64,000 nucleotides of DNA from Haliclona indistincta (taxonomy: Eukaryota > Porifera > Demospongiae > Haplosclerida > Chalinidae). The translations under genes were made by a program, and so were the position numbers. Below are positions 34,801 through 47,500 of this stretch, one piece after another; within the stretch, counting starts at the first letter, position 1; each line of letters starts with the position of its first letter. The DNA is taken from positions 5,003,152-5,067,151 of the forward strand of contig OZ024784.1 of the NCBI GenBank assembly GCA_964017065.1. The letters are read 5' to 3'. The notes below the pieces were generated by a model that was not told where the DNA came from, searched no databases, and worked only from the letters and a program-made list of their open reading frames with translations.

Positions 34801-37800
34801 TGGCATAGTTGAGTATTTCACTGAGCGGTCCAGAGTCTAGTACACCACCAGTCTGTGAACAACGATAAATAATTCCCACTATTAATTTTGTATAAAATGC
34901 CGACCTCATATTTTTCTTTCTTTGGAGTGGCTGCAGTAGGTGTGGCTGGAGTTGCAGGAGTGGCTGGCTTGGCATCATCTCCAGTCTGCATGTACATGAG
35001 TACAAGAGATGCATTACTAGTTGTATGACTACAAAGTGTTAACAAGGTAATTCACAGGGAGTGAATATGATTGGTGCATTTGAACAAAATCTCCACCCAT
35101 AATAATTGCACCACACCCAGTTGGGAGCAGCAGCAACAGTTTGGACTAGATACTGGTGAAGTGGACAGCTTTTATTGGACAACAAGGTTACCTAACTACC
35201 ATAAATCTAAAAGGCTAGTGTGTAATAATAACCTACAGTAGGCTGACAACATCTCTGCTACATTCAAGTGATATACACTAATTATATATAGCCTGTCTGC
35301 TTGTGTATATAATATGTATAACAAATGTATTATAGAATTCAACTTTTATTCAAGTTACATCATGGTTATATGTTTATGTGCATGACTACAGCTATACACA
35401 TGGAACTAGAGAAAAGAGAGACCATCAATGAACACTGTCAAAAGGAGCTACAGCAGGTCAGTGGCTGGTCACCATGGTTTCCAGCAATAGTGCCCCACCC
35501 ACCAAAGGGTAAAACGAGGAAATATAAACCAAGAGACAATGGAGCTAATGGTTGCTGCTCTAGTATGCTGCTAGACGAGACCAATGAAGACAATCCACTA
35601 ATAGGGTGTGGTGTGTATGAGCTGATGGTAGAGACACTATATCAGCGATGGCCAGTCTATATAGGCAGCATATGTAGACGGCGAAGAGGACCAGCACACG
35701 GGAAGTGCCCTAATTGTGACAAGACAGAGAGTCACATCTGCTCTGATGCATCCTTGTGTGAGAGAGTAAGCGAGTACTTGTTACACGGAAGTCACAAGAG
35801 AGAGCTGATCAATGCAGTCATACAACAAAAGTGCACTGTGTATGTCAGAGCCAAGAGATTTCGATCAAAAGTAAGTGATGAAATGTCAAGAAGAGATGCC
35901 CAAGCTTTTGAAAACAGCCTACTTAGCAAGTACGACTATGCTTGGAACAAACGAGAGCCAGGCGGAGGCACAAAGAGGCTTCGTGACATACCACTTGGCA
36001 TGGTGACTAACATAGTGGTGAAGGAGACTGTTCAAGATCACATGGAGGAAGAGAGCAAGAAGGAAGAGGATGATGAGGAGGATGAAGCTGTGTGAACACA
36101 CTCATGCAACTAACTTGTACAGTGACACATTAGTTCTATTATGTGTGAAATAATGACACAGTAAAAATGTTGCATAATTTAGCGGGAGCATGCTATCAAT
36201 ACTCACTATCTCCTTCGGTTTCTCTTCTTCCTTTTCAGTTTGATCGGTTTCCTCTTTCTCCTTACCATTTTCATCTTTTTCTTCAGAAATCGTTGAAGTG
36301 CCTCTGTACAATAAACAAATGATACTATAGTTACAGGAACTGATAGATAGGCATACCGTGCTTCTTTGGCTACTTTTTCATCAGTATCAACTGGCTCCTC
36401 TAGAATAGTCATTCCCTTCAAAAGAGACGGTCGCTGAACAAGTAGTGCCTTTTGCTTTGGAACAGCAGCCTACAAACGTACAGTGTGTTAAAACATAGTC
36501 TGTGATAAATCTAACAGATAATTTTTATACCTTAACTGAATCACTCCTTGAGGGAGATGCCTCAGCATTGCTGGCACTGTCACCAGAGTCACTTCCATTT
36601 CTACCATTTTTGCTTCCGTTTTCATTCTTTTTTGGAGTATCGTCTAACTGTGGCGGCTCTTCAATGGTGATCGTGGCTCCTCGCTGCAGGGTTCCTCCTA
36701 CTCCGCCACCTTTACCTGGCCGCCGGACTTTGTCCTTTATGAGAATCTTGCGTTTTAACCGTTCTAACGGAGGCATCTGTACTCCAGGCTCAAGCTATTA
36801 GCAAAATTAATAGTGTACTCAAGGCATATTGTTGTAAAAGAATTTAATTTCTCACAGCATAGTCATCAAAAGGAGTAGCTTGCAGTTTGTCTCCGAACAC
36901 ATTAACAAATGTGCTAGCCATTTTTTCTATAAGGTTGGGATATCGATTGCAGTGATTCTCAATGGACAGTATCACAGGATAGTCGCTACTGACAAATGCA
37001 AACTCATTGATAGCTTCAACACAGTCCTTAGAGTAGAGAGAAGGAAAAGAAGTGAATACAAAAATTATGCTACTTATGCAGCATTACAATGTAATAAGTT
37101 AATGACCCCATATTAAATAATAAATGGCTCACAAACCTGGAAAGATACTTTGGTGCAGAATGTGTTGCCATGAGTAATAATGACATCACTCTTGTCGTCA
37201 CTGGGCCAACAGTCCAGCTCAAGACAGCTGCAGCAAATGAACAATGTGCATACATTAGCATAGCTTCAATCACTTACCGACAGCCACACAACAGAGTCTG
37301 ACTATACATCTCAGCCAAGGACTCACTCCTCAGTTGACCACCTGGAAAAGATGTTTATGAGGAGTAGAAGATAATACTCTGACGTACCATTGAGGTATGT
37401 GTTATGAGAGCTGTTGATAAAGTAGTAATTGAGTGGTTGTGACATGTCCATGTGCTGGTCTGCTCCTTCTGGATTGAGTACCACATTGTCATCACTGATC
37501 AGATATGACATCAAGGACTGCAGGTTGAGCCTCTCTGCAATGAGTTTGTATACCAAGATTAAGAGAATCTGTCCTATATCTCGTACCATTCCCACTGCCA
37601 TATTTCTCCACTAGACCAACAACTTGTTCCTTTGATAATCGAGGATGAAGAATCTCATTGAGACGAGGATCACGTTGAGTCTACAAAAACAATATCAAGT
37701 TTCAAGTTATTTTATTCACAGTGTATTAATCTTACTTCATTGAGAAATGTCTGAAATTCATTCACTGTGAAGTATTGTCTGTTTGGCTTGATCTTACTAT

Positions 37801-40015
37801 GTGTGAAGGAGAGTATGAGATGAGAGAAAGATGCTAACAAACTTACGACTCCTTCTTGATGACATCAAGATCTGGTCCACGACTCTGCAGTAGCTTGTCA
37901 ATCAAACCAAGGAACACTGATAGTGTGAATTTCTCTACTTCAACAGACTCATCCTAAATGATACACAAGTACCATGAGTTTGCAAATGATTTAATGACCA
38001 CAAACTTCCTATACAGTAACTGCTAACCTGTTTAGTGATACGATGAGTCATGAGATATTCTGCAACATCCTTGGCTCCAGTTCTCAGCATCAACAGCTTG
38101 GTGAGGGTCTTGATGGATAGATGGCCGTGACCATTGGCATGTAGCAGTGTCTTGGTGTGACTGTATACAATGAGGCTAACACAATGTATAATAAAGAGTA
38201 CACTCACAGTTTCCTCAAGTAAGTATGTAGAGAGAAATGGCCGTCTAGTACATGATGAGCAAGTTCATTCACAGACTTACGGAAAGTCTATCAAAATACC
38301 ATGTTAACATGTTGTGGACCAGTAGCTATACTCACGTACCTGAGCATCACTTGGTGATTGAGCAACAAAGTTGGTTGTAGTGAGATTGATGATGCCATCG
38401 CGTCGGTACACAAGAGTGACACAACATTCTTGATCCAACTGCCCCATATCAGCTGATATAGTCTCTTGTACTTTGTGGTCCTATTATCATAAGACAGTGG
38501 ACTAGAATGTGGCTATTAGTTATACATCGTACCTTTGGAACTTTTCCTGCTCGTGCATCACTAACAAGAGCAAGGTCCCAATGTGTGGCTTCCTAGAGGA
38601 AGATAGATATGCAGGCATAGCAAACAATTCTTGGTTACTTAAAAAATTCTGATGTGTGGTATGTTGTAACAAAAACAGCATAAGGGAAGGGAGTGACTAA
38701 CATATCTGTTAGCTAGTGAGAATATACATTTTAGTCAGCATTTCAGCATAAACTGTTACAACAACAAATTCATTACATACTCCCATCATAGGCAGTTAAG
38801 CACAGCTTGAAACTAAGGCTTTACTGCTCCCAGTACAGTGTATTGTAGCTAGTGAACACTTTGATACTGACTACTGTAATGATGTTTGCCAGAATTATAA
38901 AACCTCATGCATAGTGGAGAATTTGAGAAATGGGCACTAATGGTTCACTTGTAGAAAACAGAAGTACAGATGTGCAAATGTACACACATATACTACATCT
39001 GGACTGAAACAACACATTCTTGGGTATGAATAAATGTATAAGTTCCTCCTCTGTGAATACAGTGGAACCAGTCAGACACAGTAATAACACATTATAGCAT
39101 TGGAATCATACATCACAACACACAGTGACCATAGGACCAACAGCAAGTCAAAGATTGAGTTATGATAAAGACACACCTACATTACATAAGACTGTAAACC
39201 AAACTGCCTGGGAATCTACCAAGCCAGAAAGTTGTGTATATGCAGTTGTACCTATTCTGTGTGCATGTACAAGTGTAGTTTGAAGCTTTTATACATTCTG
39301 TGGTTGTCAATTATCTGAACAATATGATGCTGAGATCTAGGATAGGTCTTCTATTAACAAAAAATAATGCTTGAACTACAATAATAATAATCACAAGCAA
39401 CAAAATAAACACGATTCATAATGTTCTGGAGCCAATAGTTGGCTGCCAACTAGCTGAGACAAGCCTTTATCACTGCATTTATTGCTTGGCAACAAATACA
39501 ACGTTTATCACACTTGACAACACCAAACACAAAACCACACACATGCCTGAAATTCAAATTTTATTATCAAAACGTGCTAAAGAACTCACTAATTGCACTG
39601 ATCAATATGCATGCAATATTTGCATCCAACAGCAACATGTTACTCACCTTTGATTTGTCGTCGCCTCGAGCAAACAGATAAAAACCATCTATGTCAATCT
39701 GAACAACCAATTTCTGTGGAGTGCTTTCACCCTATGAAAGACAGAGAGTAGTGATGATCTGACACTGATCTAACACTATGTCAAACAAAAAACATAAGAT
39801 TTGTAAACAATAAATAATCAGACGTCGTGCACTGGTGTTACTAGCTAGTCAGCTGGGCGTGTGCACTGAACCATTGTTGAATCGTGCATGTTAGCACGCA
39901 GAGAAGGCAACTAACAGAGCCTTACCTCCTCCCAGCGCCACAGTTGCGTTCCCTTCACTAAGCTGGCGTGTGGGGCTGGTTTCTCCAATCGACGACGAAC
40001 TACGTAGCCAGCCAT
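31851..40015 (-). CDS. PLCB: Phospholipase C-beta (1-phosphatidylinositol 4,5-bisphosphate phosphodiesterase beta)
   Basis: Cleaves PIP2 to IP3 and diacylglycerol downstream of Gq. First exons are 40015-39926 ([20 protein letters not shown]) and 39731-39648, then many short exons down to ...SEGATSA and TAA at 31853-31851. Order matches the family: PH domain (38.3-40.0 kb); EF hands (37.6-38.2 kb, ending [16 protein letters not shown]); X domain with catalytic His in [12 protein letters not shown] and SIENHCN and metal ligands in CLELDCW (36.8-37.6 kb); an acidic X-Y linker rich in Glu/Lys and Thr-Pro (34.9-36.8 kb); Y domain ([25 protein letters not shown]); C2 ([20 protein letters not shown]); and a C-terminal coiled coil (31.9-33.0 kb). 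Subtype not resolved. The linker intron 34988-36209 hosts an opposite-strand gene. Confidence 0.93.
33379..33538. mobile_element. 160-bp MITE in a PLC-beta intron
   Basis: Inverted ends GGTCTTGTTTACATG (left) and CATGTAAACAGGGCC (right). The interior contains a second internal GTTTACATGTAAAC palindrome. The flanks have TA-rich sequence but no certain duplication. Confidence 0.65.
35400..36095 (+). CDS. GIY-YIG-like nuclease-fold protein nested antisense in PLC-beta
   Basis: Intronless plus-strand ORF (231 aa from Met 35400; an upstream in-frame Met at 35325 adds a hydrophobic 25 residues I think is 5' leader). It lies inside a PLC-beta linker intron. Motifs in order: CGVYELMV and VYIGSI (the GIY and YIG strands), an Arg-rich turn (CRRRRG), a Cys cluster [19 protein letters not shown] that looks like a zinc-knuckle insertion, [16 protein letters not shown], then [20 protein letters not shown]. 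The Glu in AFENSLL and Asn in YAWN match the metal-binding Glu and conserved Asn of the fold; GSHK..LI and DYAWN are typical of the plant ET-like branch. The tail is acidic ([12 protein letters not shown]). Activity and role unknown. Confidence 0.6.
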   Translation: MELEKRETINEHCQKELQQVSGWSPWFPAIVPHPPKGKTRKYKPRDNGANGCCSSMLLDETNEDNPLIGCGVYELMVETLYQRWPVYIGSICRRRRGPAHGKCPNCDKTESHICSDASLCERVSEYLLHGSHKRELINAVIQQKCTVYVRAKRFRSKVSDEMSRRDAQAFENSLLSKYDYAWNKREPGGGTKRLRDIPLGMVTNIVVKETVQDHMEEESKKEEDDEEDEAV

Positions 40016-40359
40016 GCTCACTAGATCGTGACAAAACGATCTCCGTTTTCAGAGAGAGATCCTGGTGAGTATAACGCAGGAACGGAGTCGTTTTTGATCC
40101 TGAAGAGGAAGAGTCTCTCTCGATCACCAGTCAGTTGCACTAGTGCCGCCCGCTAATCAATCGCGGTGAGTTACATGTACAGTAGTAAGGGCGCGGGTTG
40201 CATAATGAAGCTGATAACTAGATTCATGAATATTCAAACCACGTGCGTGCGTACAGCAGTGGGCGGTGCTAGTAGAATCCAAACCCATCCCATCGATCTC
40301 CAATTCTAGTCTCGTCCCCGGATATATATCGATCGAGTGGAATCGATTTGAGCCACGCC
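40016..40359. promoter_or_regulatory. Shared PLC-beta/SMIM12 promoter region
   Basis: 344 bp between opposite start codons (GC-richer than the flanks at 40140-40200 and 40255-40330). No unambiguous core elements. Confidence 0.45.
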
Positions 40360-40554
40360 ATGGTTTGGAATATTATATTGAGTGGAGCTAGGAGCTATGC
40401 CCCATGGATTATGCTACCGGTAACGGTCACTGTGGGGTTTATTGGATATAACCTGGAGTGGGCAGTCAGATCGTCGAAACCAGTCGAAGCAGCTAAGAGC
40501 ACACAAGAACAACGAGAAGAGAGAAGATTGAAAGAAGTTATTAAGACATCATGA
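40360..40554 (+). CDS. SMIM12: Small integral membrane protein 12 homologue
   Basis: Single exon of 64 aa. ARSYAPWIMLPVTVTVGFIG is a membrane helix, then YNLEWAVR, which matches human SMIM12 ([27 protein letters not shown]), and a charged tail QREERRLKEVIKTS that matches ERREDRKLDELL. It is shorter than human SMIM12 (92 aa) because the C-terminal extension is missing. The start at 40360 is preferred over the non-ATG codon at 40348. Function of the family is poorly known; a mitochondrial or ER membrane location is only inferred. Confidence 0.88.
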   Translation: MVWNIILSGARSYAPWIMLPVTVTVGFIGYNLEWAVRSSKPVEAAKSTQEQREERRLKEVIKTS

Positions 40555-41279
40555 TGTATAATTATGTTTTAGCATTTTAGTTTGATCTGTCGTGGGCGTA
40601 GTCGTACTAGTGCTGACGTATATTATTCATGAGCTTGCAAAAACAATGGGCGTGGTGATCTAGTTTCTTCCTACGCATAAACATTACTGGGCGCCGATCA
40701 AAGCGGTTCGCGTTGAGTGTTGCAGCCCTGCCTGCCTAGGAGTGAATCAAGGTGAGTGATTGATTGCCTTGCGATTTTGTTGGGTTCTGATTGTCATGCA
40801 GTTTGTCTACGTTGCTAATACGGCAATCGTAGACTGCTACAGCACAATCTCTTCTGATCGGCAGCGAATTATTAAAACTCGGAGGTTTTCGGGTATAGTT
40901 TGTAGCCGTGTGAGTGTGCATCAGGATTGCATCGCTAGGCAGGGCTAGTAGTGTGTGTGTGCACTACATGTTATTATTGTACATGATGTTATGGGATGTA
41001 TTGTAAAAGTGCAACATGTACTAGCTATGTGTTGTGTGTTTAGTGTCCACTCTGCATTAGCTACAAAAAACTAGGTGGAACGGTATAATGCACTGCTGTA
41101 CTGTACAGCTTTTAAAATAGGAAAAGAGTACGTATTTGATTTAAGGAGGAAAACAGCCCATTTTTGGTGGTGATATACACAAACAGGAAGCTCATTGCAA
41201 AGAGTGAACAGCCAAAGACATGCTAAATGATCATACGATTAATTTTATTAACATAGTTGCTGTGTTTCTATCTGCAGCC
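40555..41279. other. Intergenic plus likely 5'UTR of the SWAP70-like gene
   Basis: 725 bp. A probable noncoding first exon ends near 40751 (AATCAAG then GTGAGT) and the matching acceptor is likely the CTGCAG at about 41277, three bases before the start codon. No other gene is supported. Confidence 0.45.
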
Positions 41280-44135
41280 ATGCAAGCAACACAGCATATC
41301 ATTGACAACTTTTTGAGGCACATATTCTGCACACTAAAAGAAAAGGATCGCTATGTCGAGGAAGGATGGTCTCGTACTAACTATGAGGCTACTTTTGATA
41401 CCATCAATGAGGCATTCTCTCCTTCTCAACCACTCTATCGGCCAACAAATTCTGAAGTAGAGTCGTTCTATCGTGGAACTGCCACAGCTGAAGAATTTGT
41501 GAGAAAAGTGGACGAACGTATTATCTCAAAAGTCAGAAGTAAACTAGACGGTGATCTTGATCCACTCCTCTCCATATCATGGGATATCTACTCCTCTGTG
41601 CCCGTAAGAAATGAGACATGCAGCAGCATACAGAAGCTGTCTGCTCGTCGACTATGGGCTGTGTTCAACAAACTGGATACAGGTCGAGAATCTCTGGTTG
41701 ATATTGATGACATCACAGATCTCATTATGAAGCTTTACACAAATGTTGGACAAGAAGGGGAGACCAAGGAAAATATACAAGAGTGGTTCTGTAATCAACC
41801 CAGTGTTGACTACTGGTCATTCTACAGTGCACTAGTAGAGAATCATCGTGACTTGCTACAGCCCATGTCTGTGCAGAACCTGCACAAGGTCAGACGCTTC
41901 ACATTGCAACAGTATGCACTTGGCACTAGTAGGGCTGCTGTAAAAAGACAACTGTGTTTATGTAGCATGACCTCTTTTTCATGTGTGTAATACTCAGCTT
42001 ATTCATAGACATTAGTTGATACCAAAGACACATAATTAGGATACTCTCTTGGCTATTTGAATGTTTTCATGATGTTAGATGCCAAATCAATAACATCTTA
42101 GATAGGTTGTGAACCAGTTTCAAGTGTTTAACAAATTTGTAGTGAATGCTACTGTGAGATATCATTTTGTAAGCTGTGCCACTGTTAGTGTACAGGCCTA
42201 AAAGTCATGCATAATTTGATGAGTTTTCAGGTCCTGTGTGAGTATGCACTTGTGTACATATACTTGTTATGGTGTGTTCTTTGCAGGAGGTTTTTCATGA
42301 AATTCTCAAAGAGGGAAAGATGACCAAAAAAGGCCACAAGATACAAACATGGAAAATGAGGCAATTTGTGCTGACAACAACAGGTCTAAACTATTATGAT
42401 GACAACCTGGTCATGAAGGTCAGCTGTCACCAATCAAGAAAGAAAATAGATGAATTGTGAATGTTTACTTACTTGATGTCTTAGTCAATGTGGGAGTAGT
42501 AAAGATAGCCTTAATCAGCCTTATGAATATCTATGGCTAACTATAACCTGCATGGTCCATTTACCAATTTTTATTAAAACAGAGCAGGAATTCATGTTAT
42601 ACATGCTCTAGGGTTCAGTTGCGATCAACGGTTCTGCTCGTGTGGATCAGTTACCTGGCATTAAAGGGCGAAGCTATCTCTTTCGTGTGACTGATGGTAC
42701 AACAGGTACGCCTTACGATATATCTACAAGCGACTCACAGTTACTGAAAGAGTGGATTGATATGCTACAAGTGGTTAGTTATAAAGAGACTGCATCTGGT
42801 CCTGTTCATTTCTCTTCTCTCTCATCAGGTGATAGCTCTCCATCAGGAGGGTGGTGGAAGAAGCTACCTACACAGAATGCGTTTAGCTCATGCTAGAGTG
42901 TTTCCCAACAGCAACAAACCGGCACCCAAGGCAGCAGCACCAGCCAATCCATCTCATGTTGGAATCTATCGCACAATATCACCAGTCAATAGGACTACTA
43001 CTAGTCCTCCTCCTCCTGCCAGTCAAGAGGTAAACATGTTTAAAAAAGCATTTCAGAATCTTTGTTGTTGATTTTGTTTGTTGCATAGTTTCCTAACAAT
43101 GTTGGTCAAATTCCTTTAACTGATGAATACACACTCTGACTTGTATACCTTGTCTTTCTTTGTGTGTAGAATTCAGATGAAGCTGCACTCTATCAAGAAT
43201 GCAGTGCCATGGACGACAGAGAGGAGGAGCCGTTCTCACCAATGTGCATACAGTCCAAACCCAACCTCCCTAACAATAGACCTAGCTCAGATATCATGGA
43301 GTTTGAAAATCCAAGCAGTCCTGTCTCTAAGAAGTCTGGCACTGATATAGACTATGCCGAGCTCGATCTCGAGCAACCTCCAACACCTCCTGTGCGTCAA
43401 TCCAGCTCACAGAATCAACACAGGGCTCTTCGACAAGTGATGAGCACACCAGCTGGCGCTTCTTACAAAACACCGGCTGGATACATTGAGCTCAGTTTTG
43501 GTGGACCTCCTCCAGAAACCACAGTAGCACCTCCCCCAGTGAAACCACTACCTCCCGCCAAGCAAAGATACGGCTACAGCACTGTGGTTCTGTCACCAGA
43601 AGTTGAAAAATCAAAGGACGTCGAGAAAGCAGCAGAGCTCAAGCAGAAAAAGCCACATCCAGGCATACCAGCACGCTATGGTGAATCCTCACCTCCTACT
43701 TCAACAAGTTCTCTAGAAGGTTCAGCTAGAGAAGAGCCTCCAGTTCCATCAGCACGCAAGTCGCCTGCAACCAAACCAAGAGGAGTAGCAGTACTGCCTG
43801 TTCTACCAGGTCAAAATGCTACTGTTATCATCGAAGACGAACAACCACCTGTGCCTCCTCCTCGTGTCTCCAATAACATCAGCAATGATGACCGGGTGTA
43901 TGTTAACGTACAGTCTCAACCACCAGCAGTACCATTACGGTGAGCACATTAGAATTAAGAAAAATCACTTGATTACCGTTATCCCATGTTTCTTTGGGCT
44001 CAAGCTTCATTTGTGTGTTGTATGCATCTCTTCATTCCAAATGTTAGCTAGAGTATTATCGTTTTGTACTCATTGTCCAGGTCTGGTCGTCGTTCTGATG
44101 ATACCCTTCCTCCTGTCCCTCCTCCTCGTCCCTGA
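41280..44135 (+). CDS. SWAP70/DEF6-like N-terminal and PH head with docking-type proline/tyrosine tail
   Basis: Exons are 41280-41888, 42287-42418, 42612-42773, 42829-43029, 43170-43939 and 44081-44135; 642 aa. The N-terminal half carries the helical/EF-like region (LSARRLWAVFNKLDTGRESL). EVFHEILKEGKMTKKGHKIQ, RQFVLTTTGLNYYDDN and SQLLKEWIDMLQV match the PH domain of SWAP-70/DEF6, which binds phosphoinositides. The coiled-coil and DH-like half of those proteins is absent. Instead there is a long disordered tail with proline motifs (PTPPVRQ, PPVPPPRVS, LPPVPPPRP) and tyrosines in signalling-type contexts: DIDYAELDLE, AGYIELSF and VYVNVQ (YVNV fits a GRB2-SH2 site). I infer a membrane-recruited adaptor. 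Confidence 0.8.
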
Positions 44136-44582
44136 CTCCACCCACTGCATACCTCAACTCAACAATTTTAGCGATGAGTTTTTATCATAATTTATTTTTC
44201 AAAACAGAGTTCTATTGCCTAGTGTTTAATTCTTGTGCTTTAAAAATCTGAACTACTTATAATAATAATTATTATTTTCATTATTCGAAAAGGTGATTGA
44301 TTTCTTGCCAATAGGTTAATTAAAATAGCTGATGATATCATGATTAGGAATTAAAATAGTTCATACATGACAGTTTGAGTGAGAAGAACTTGACAATAGA
44401 CGTTTATTAATGAAGTGACAAAACTGGTTTGACGAGTCTTTTAGACTGGTTTGACAACTTCTGGTAAAATTAATCAGTTGGGTGCAGGAGAGCCCTACAA
44501 TAATAGTTGTGATGATAAAAATTATACTATGTGATCAGCGTTTTGTAACTGTTTTTGAGTTATAGCACTGCATGCTAATCCT
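44136..44582. other. Convergent intergenic region
   Basis: 447 bp, AT-rich 3' flanks of the SWAP70-like (+) and dystrophin-like (-) genes. No other gene recognised. Confidence 0.5.
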
Positions 44583-47500
44583 TCAATTGCGTACCGTAGT
44601 GGATATCATTTGTAGCTGTGATATACAATCCTCCAGTTCTCTGTTGCCTGATGCTAGTCGATTGGCTTTCTCTCTTACCGCCATATTTCGGCTTGTGAGT
44701 TGAGAAGAGGCAGTGGAAGAAAATGCAGGGGAGGCTGTGCGCTGAACATCATTGAAACGATCAGGTGGTGTGGGCCTATAGTGGATGATAAACAGTTTGT
44801 CTTCTGTTTGTAAATGCAGTAAATGGAGCTATTGTGAACATGCAATAACTTAAGAACAGGTGGTTTGTACCCGTGATGCACAGACAACACAGTCTATTGG
44901 AGTAAACAGACAACACTGTGTAATACCTGTTCGAATGAGAGTGAACAGGTGAAGTGGATGCCAGGTTTCTTAACACTGGTCGAGGCGGGAGAGGTGGAGG
45001 AGGAGGGGTGTGTCTATTAGACACTCCAAGATGGTTGTATTGAGCGAGTGTTTGTTGCTTGTCTTGTGTTGCATCGTTCAACATTGGGAAATTAGTGAGA
45101 CTGCTTCGGTGTTCTGAAGTCTCTTTTATCTTCTCAGCCGTGGTACGCCTTGACATGTGATTGAGGGATAAGGAATGATACTCTGTTGGACTGAAGAAAA
45201 ACGTGGAAAATATTAGGTTTTGTACAATGAATAATTATATCTACCTGAATGAAGGCACCCATGAGTTCTTTGGTGGCGATTCTGTTGTGTAACCAGTACG
45301 CAGCCCTTCAGATATCTGCCTACGATGCTGAGGTGGTGGCGGCTGTGTGCCCAAAGCTCTCATGGGTGGATCAGAGAGATGTTGTCTACGTTGTCTACCC
45401 TGTTTACTACCAACCATTGATTGAAGGAATGGGGCCTTGTCTTCATGCTGGTGAAGCAAGTGGTTTCAAAACAGTTTGTGATGACTGAGTCACTTACTGG
45501 TATACAGTACTCCTCCATGAAGTGTGTGTTTCTGTCATGACCTCTGGCAGTCTTGCCTGACCAATAGCATTGCTGGTGTTGGTAAGGAGATAGTTACAGC
45601 ACATGCACTAACATAGCTAGCTCTCTCACACACCTGACACATGTTCAAGTTGAGACACTGGAGACACTTGTATCTGAACCCAGCAATCGGATTTGTATTG
45701 CAGACCGCACATGTTACATTGTGTTCCGCTATTTGGTACAAATTAGTGTCAATCACTGCTATGCATACACATTAATACTTACTGTTCTCAGCGACTGAGA
45801 GCCTGTGCAGTACTGGTAACCAAGCAACAGGTAGAGGTTCTCCCATAGCCCATGTAAGGTATCCGGCAACGTCTAGTTTCCCTGAGGTAGCATGTCTCCC
45901 AAAGCACTGTCTCACATGTGACTCTATGGTAGCTAGTGAGCAGTACTGTGTACTACTCATACTCTGAGGCACCTGTGCAGTGATAATGTAATACCCAGTA
46001 GTATACACACATGCAATGACGTACTTGAGTTAGTATTTCAATGAAACTCATCATGGATTCAAGATCACACTGTTCTTGACCTCGGGACATAAGGTTGAAA
46101 ATCACTGCAGAAAACAAAAGGTCAGCTACTGACACTCTTTATATAGTTAGTGTATACCTTTATGCTTCTCCTCTATCTTAGAGGGTGAGAGGGAGATTAT
46201 ACCAGCCTGGAATGATTGAGTGCTGATCATTCCTACGTGAGTCCTGAAAGAGCAGAAACAAAGTTTGAAACAAAAATGTCATTCCACTACATCGCTGTTA
46301 TTTCTCACAGGTCGAACACATCTTGTATCCATGATGTAGCTAGTTCAACTGCCTTGGTAACACCAATAGCCTTCCCTCCTCTAGTTGTGTCAGTCGAGAT
46401 GACTGATGCTGCTTTTCGAAACATGGCTGTTGTTATTTCGGTCATTTCAGGAAATGATATTGTCTTTTTGGGATTTGTGTAGCAACCAAATTCTCGGAAA
46501 ATTTCATCAGCAATTTGAGTAGGCAGCATATCAACTAAAGAGAAAAAGATTTCAAAGCAATGTCAAATCAGATTCTCGTAGCGCACTCACATTGAACGGA
46601 CTTCTGTACACAGCGCAGCCTCAGTGCAACCAGGTAGGCAGGACTAGGAAATGAACTGTATTGGAACCTGTTTACTAGACTGCGATACAGCTGAGACAAC
46701 TGAGGGTGTTGCCATTGGGTGTGGCTACCATCAGCACCTTCCCTGGAAACAACAACAAACACCCAGTAAACCATTGCCATAAATGATCATTGTAGCAAGA
46801 CTAGGACACCATATTATTCTATTGAGACTTACTGCACATAAAACGGTGTTCCACTGTTAGTCTTTGTTTTAGACCAGCCAGCTGGTAAATCTATAATACA
46901 AAAGTGCATTCGAATCATTTAATGCTTTCATTGTAAATTTACCTTTCACACCATTTTCGTTTCGTGGTTTCAGTGCTGTTTTGTCAAGTTGTGTTTTGAT
47001 CTCGGTGAGCCTAGAGCTGATGATCTTCCTGATGTCACTCCACTGCTTGTGATAACGGCGAACCAACTGCACAACATCCTGTGATACCTGTACAATCATG
47101 TCACAGTCTACAAATACTGTTATTCTTAATGTATAACCTGTGTTCCAATGTCCATCAATTTTTTCTGTGATGTGACCATGGTCTCTAGCAGTTTCCCCAG
47201 TCCGCCAATGATTCCCTCCATCTGCTGCCATTGATCAAGCTGCTGGTTCAGTGCCGTCATTGTGGTGCCGACCTGCTCAGAGGACGAAGAGCTCACACGA
47301 TTCTCAAGTTCTAACAAGTGGTGTGAAAACTCTGAAGAGTGATGCTGCAAAAATGATATAATTTTAGTCCTTGAAAAAAATTATCTGAAACATACCTGAA
47401 ACTGCTCCATTGCTGCTAGCACTATTTCCTGGTTCTTGCCTATTTGTTCACATTCTCTACTAAGCTCTTCCAGTTGAACCTAACACACAAAACATCATCA

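Noticed and set aside
35325..35399. Upstream Met for the nested GIY-YIG ORF
   Set aside because: It adds a hydrophobic stretch unlike the rest; the Met at 35400 before a charged helix is more likely, though not proven.
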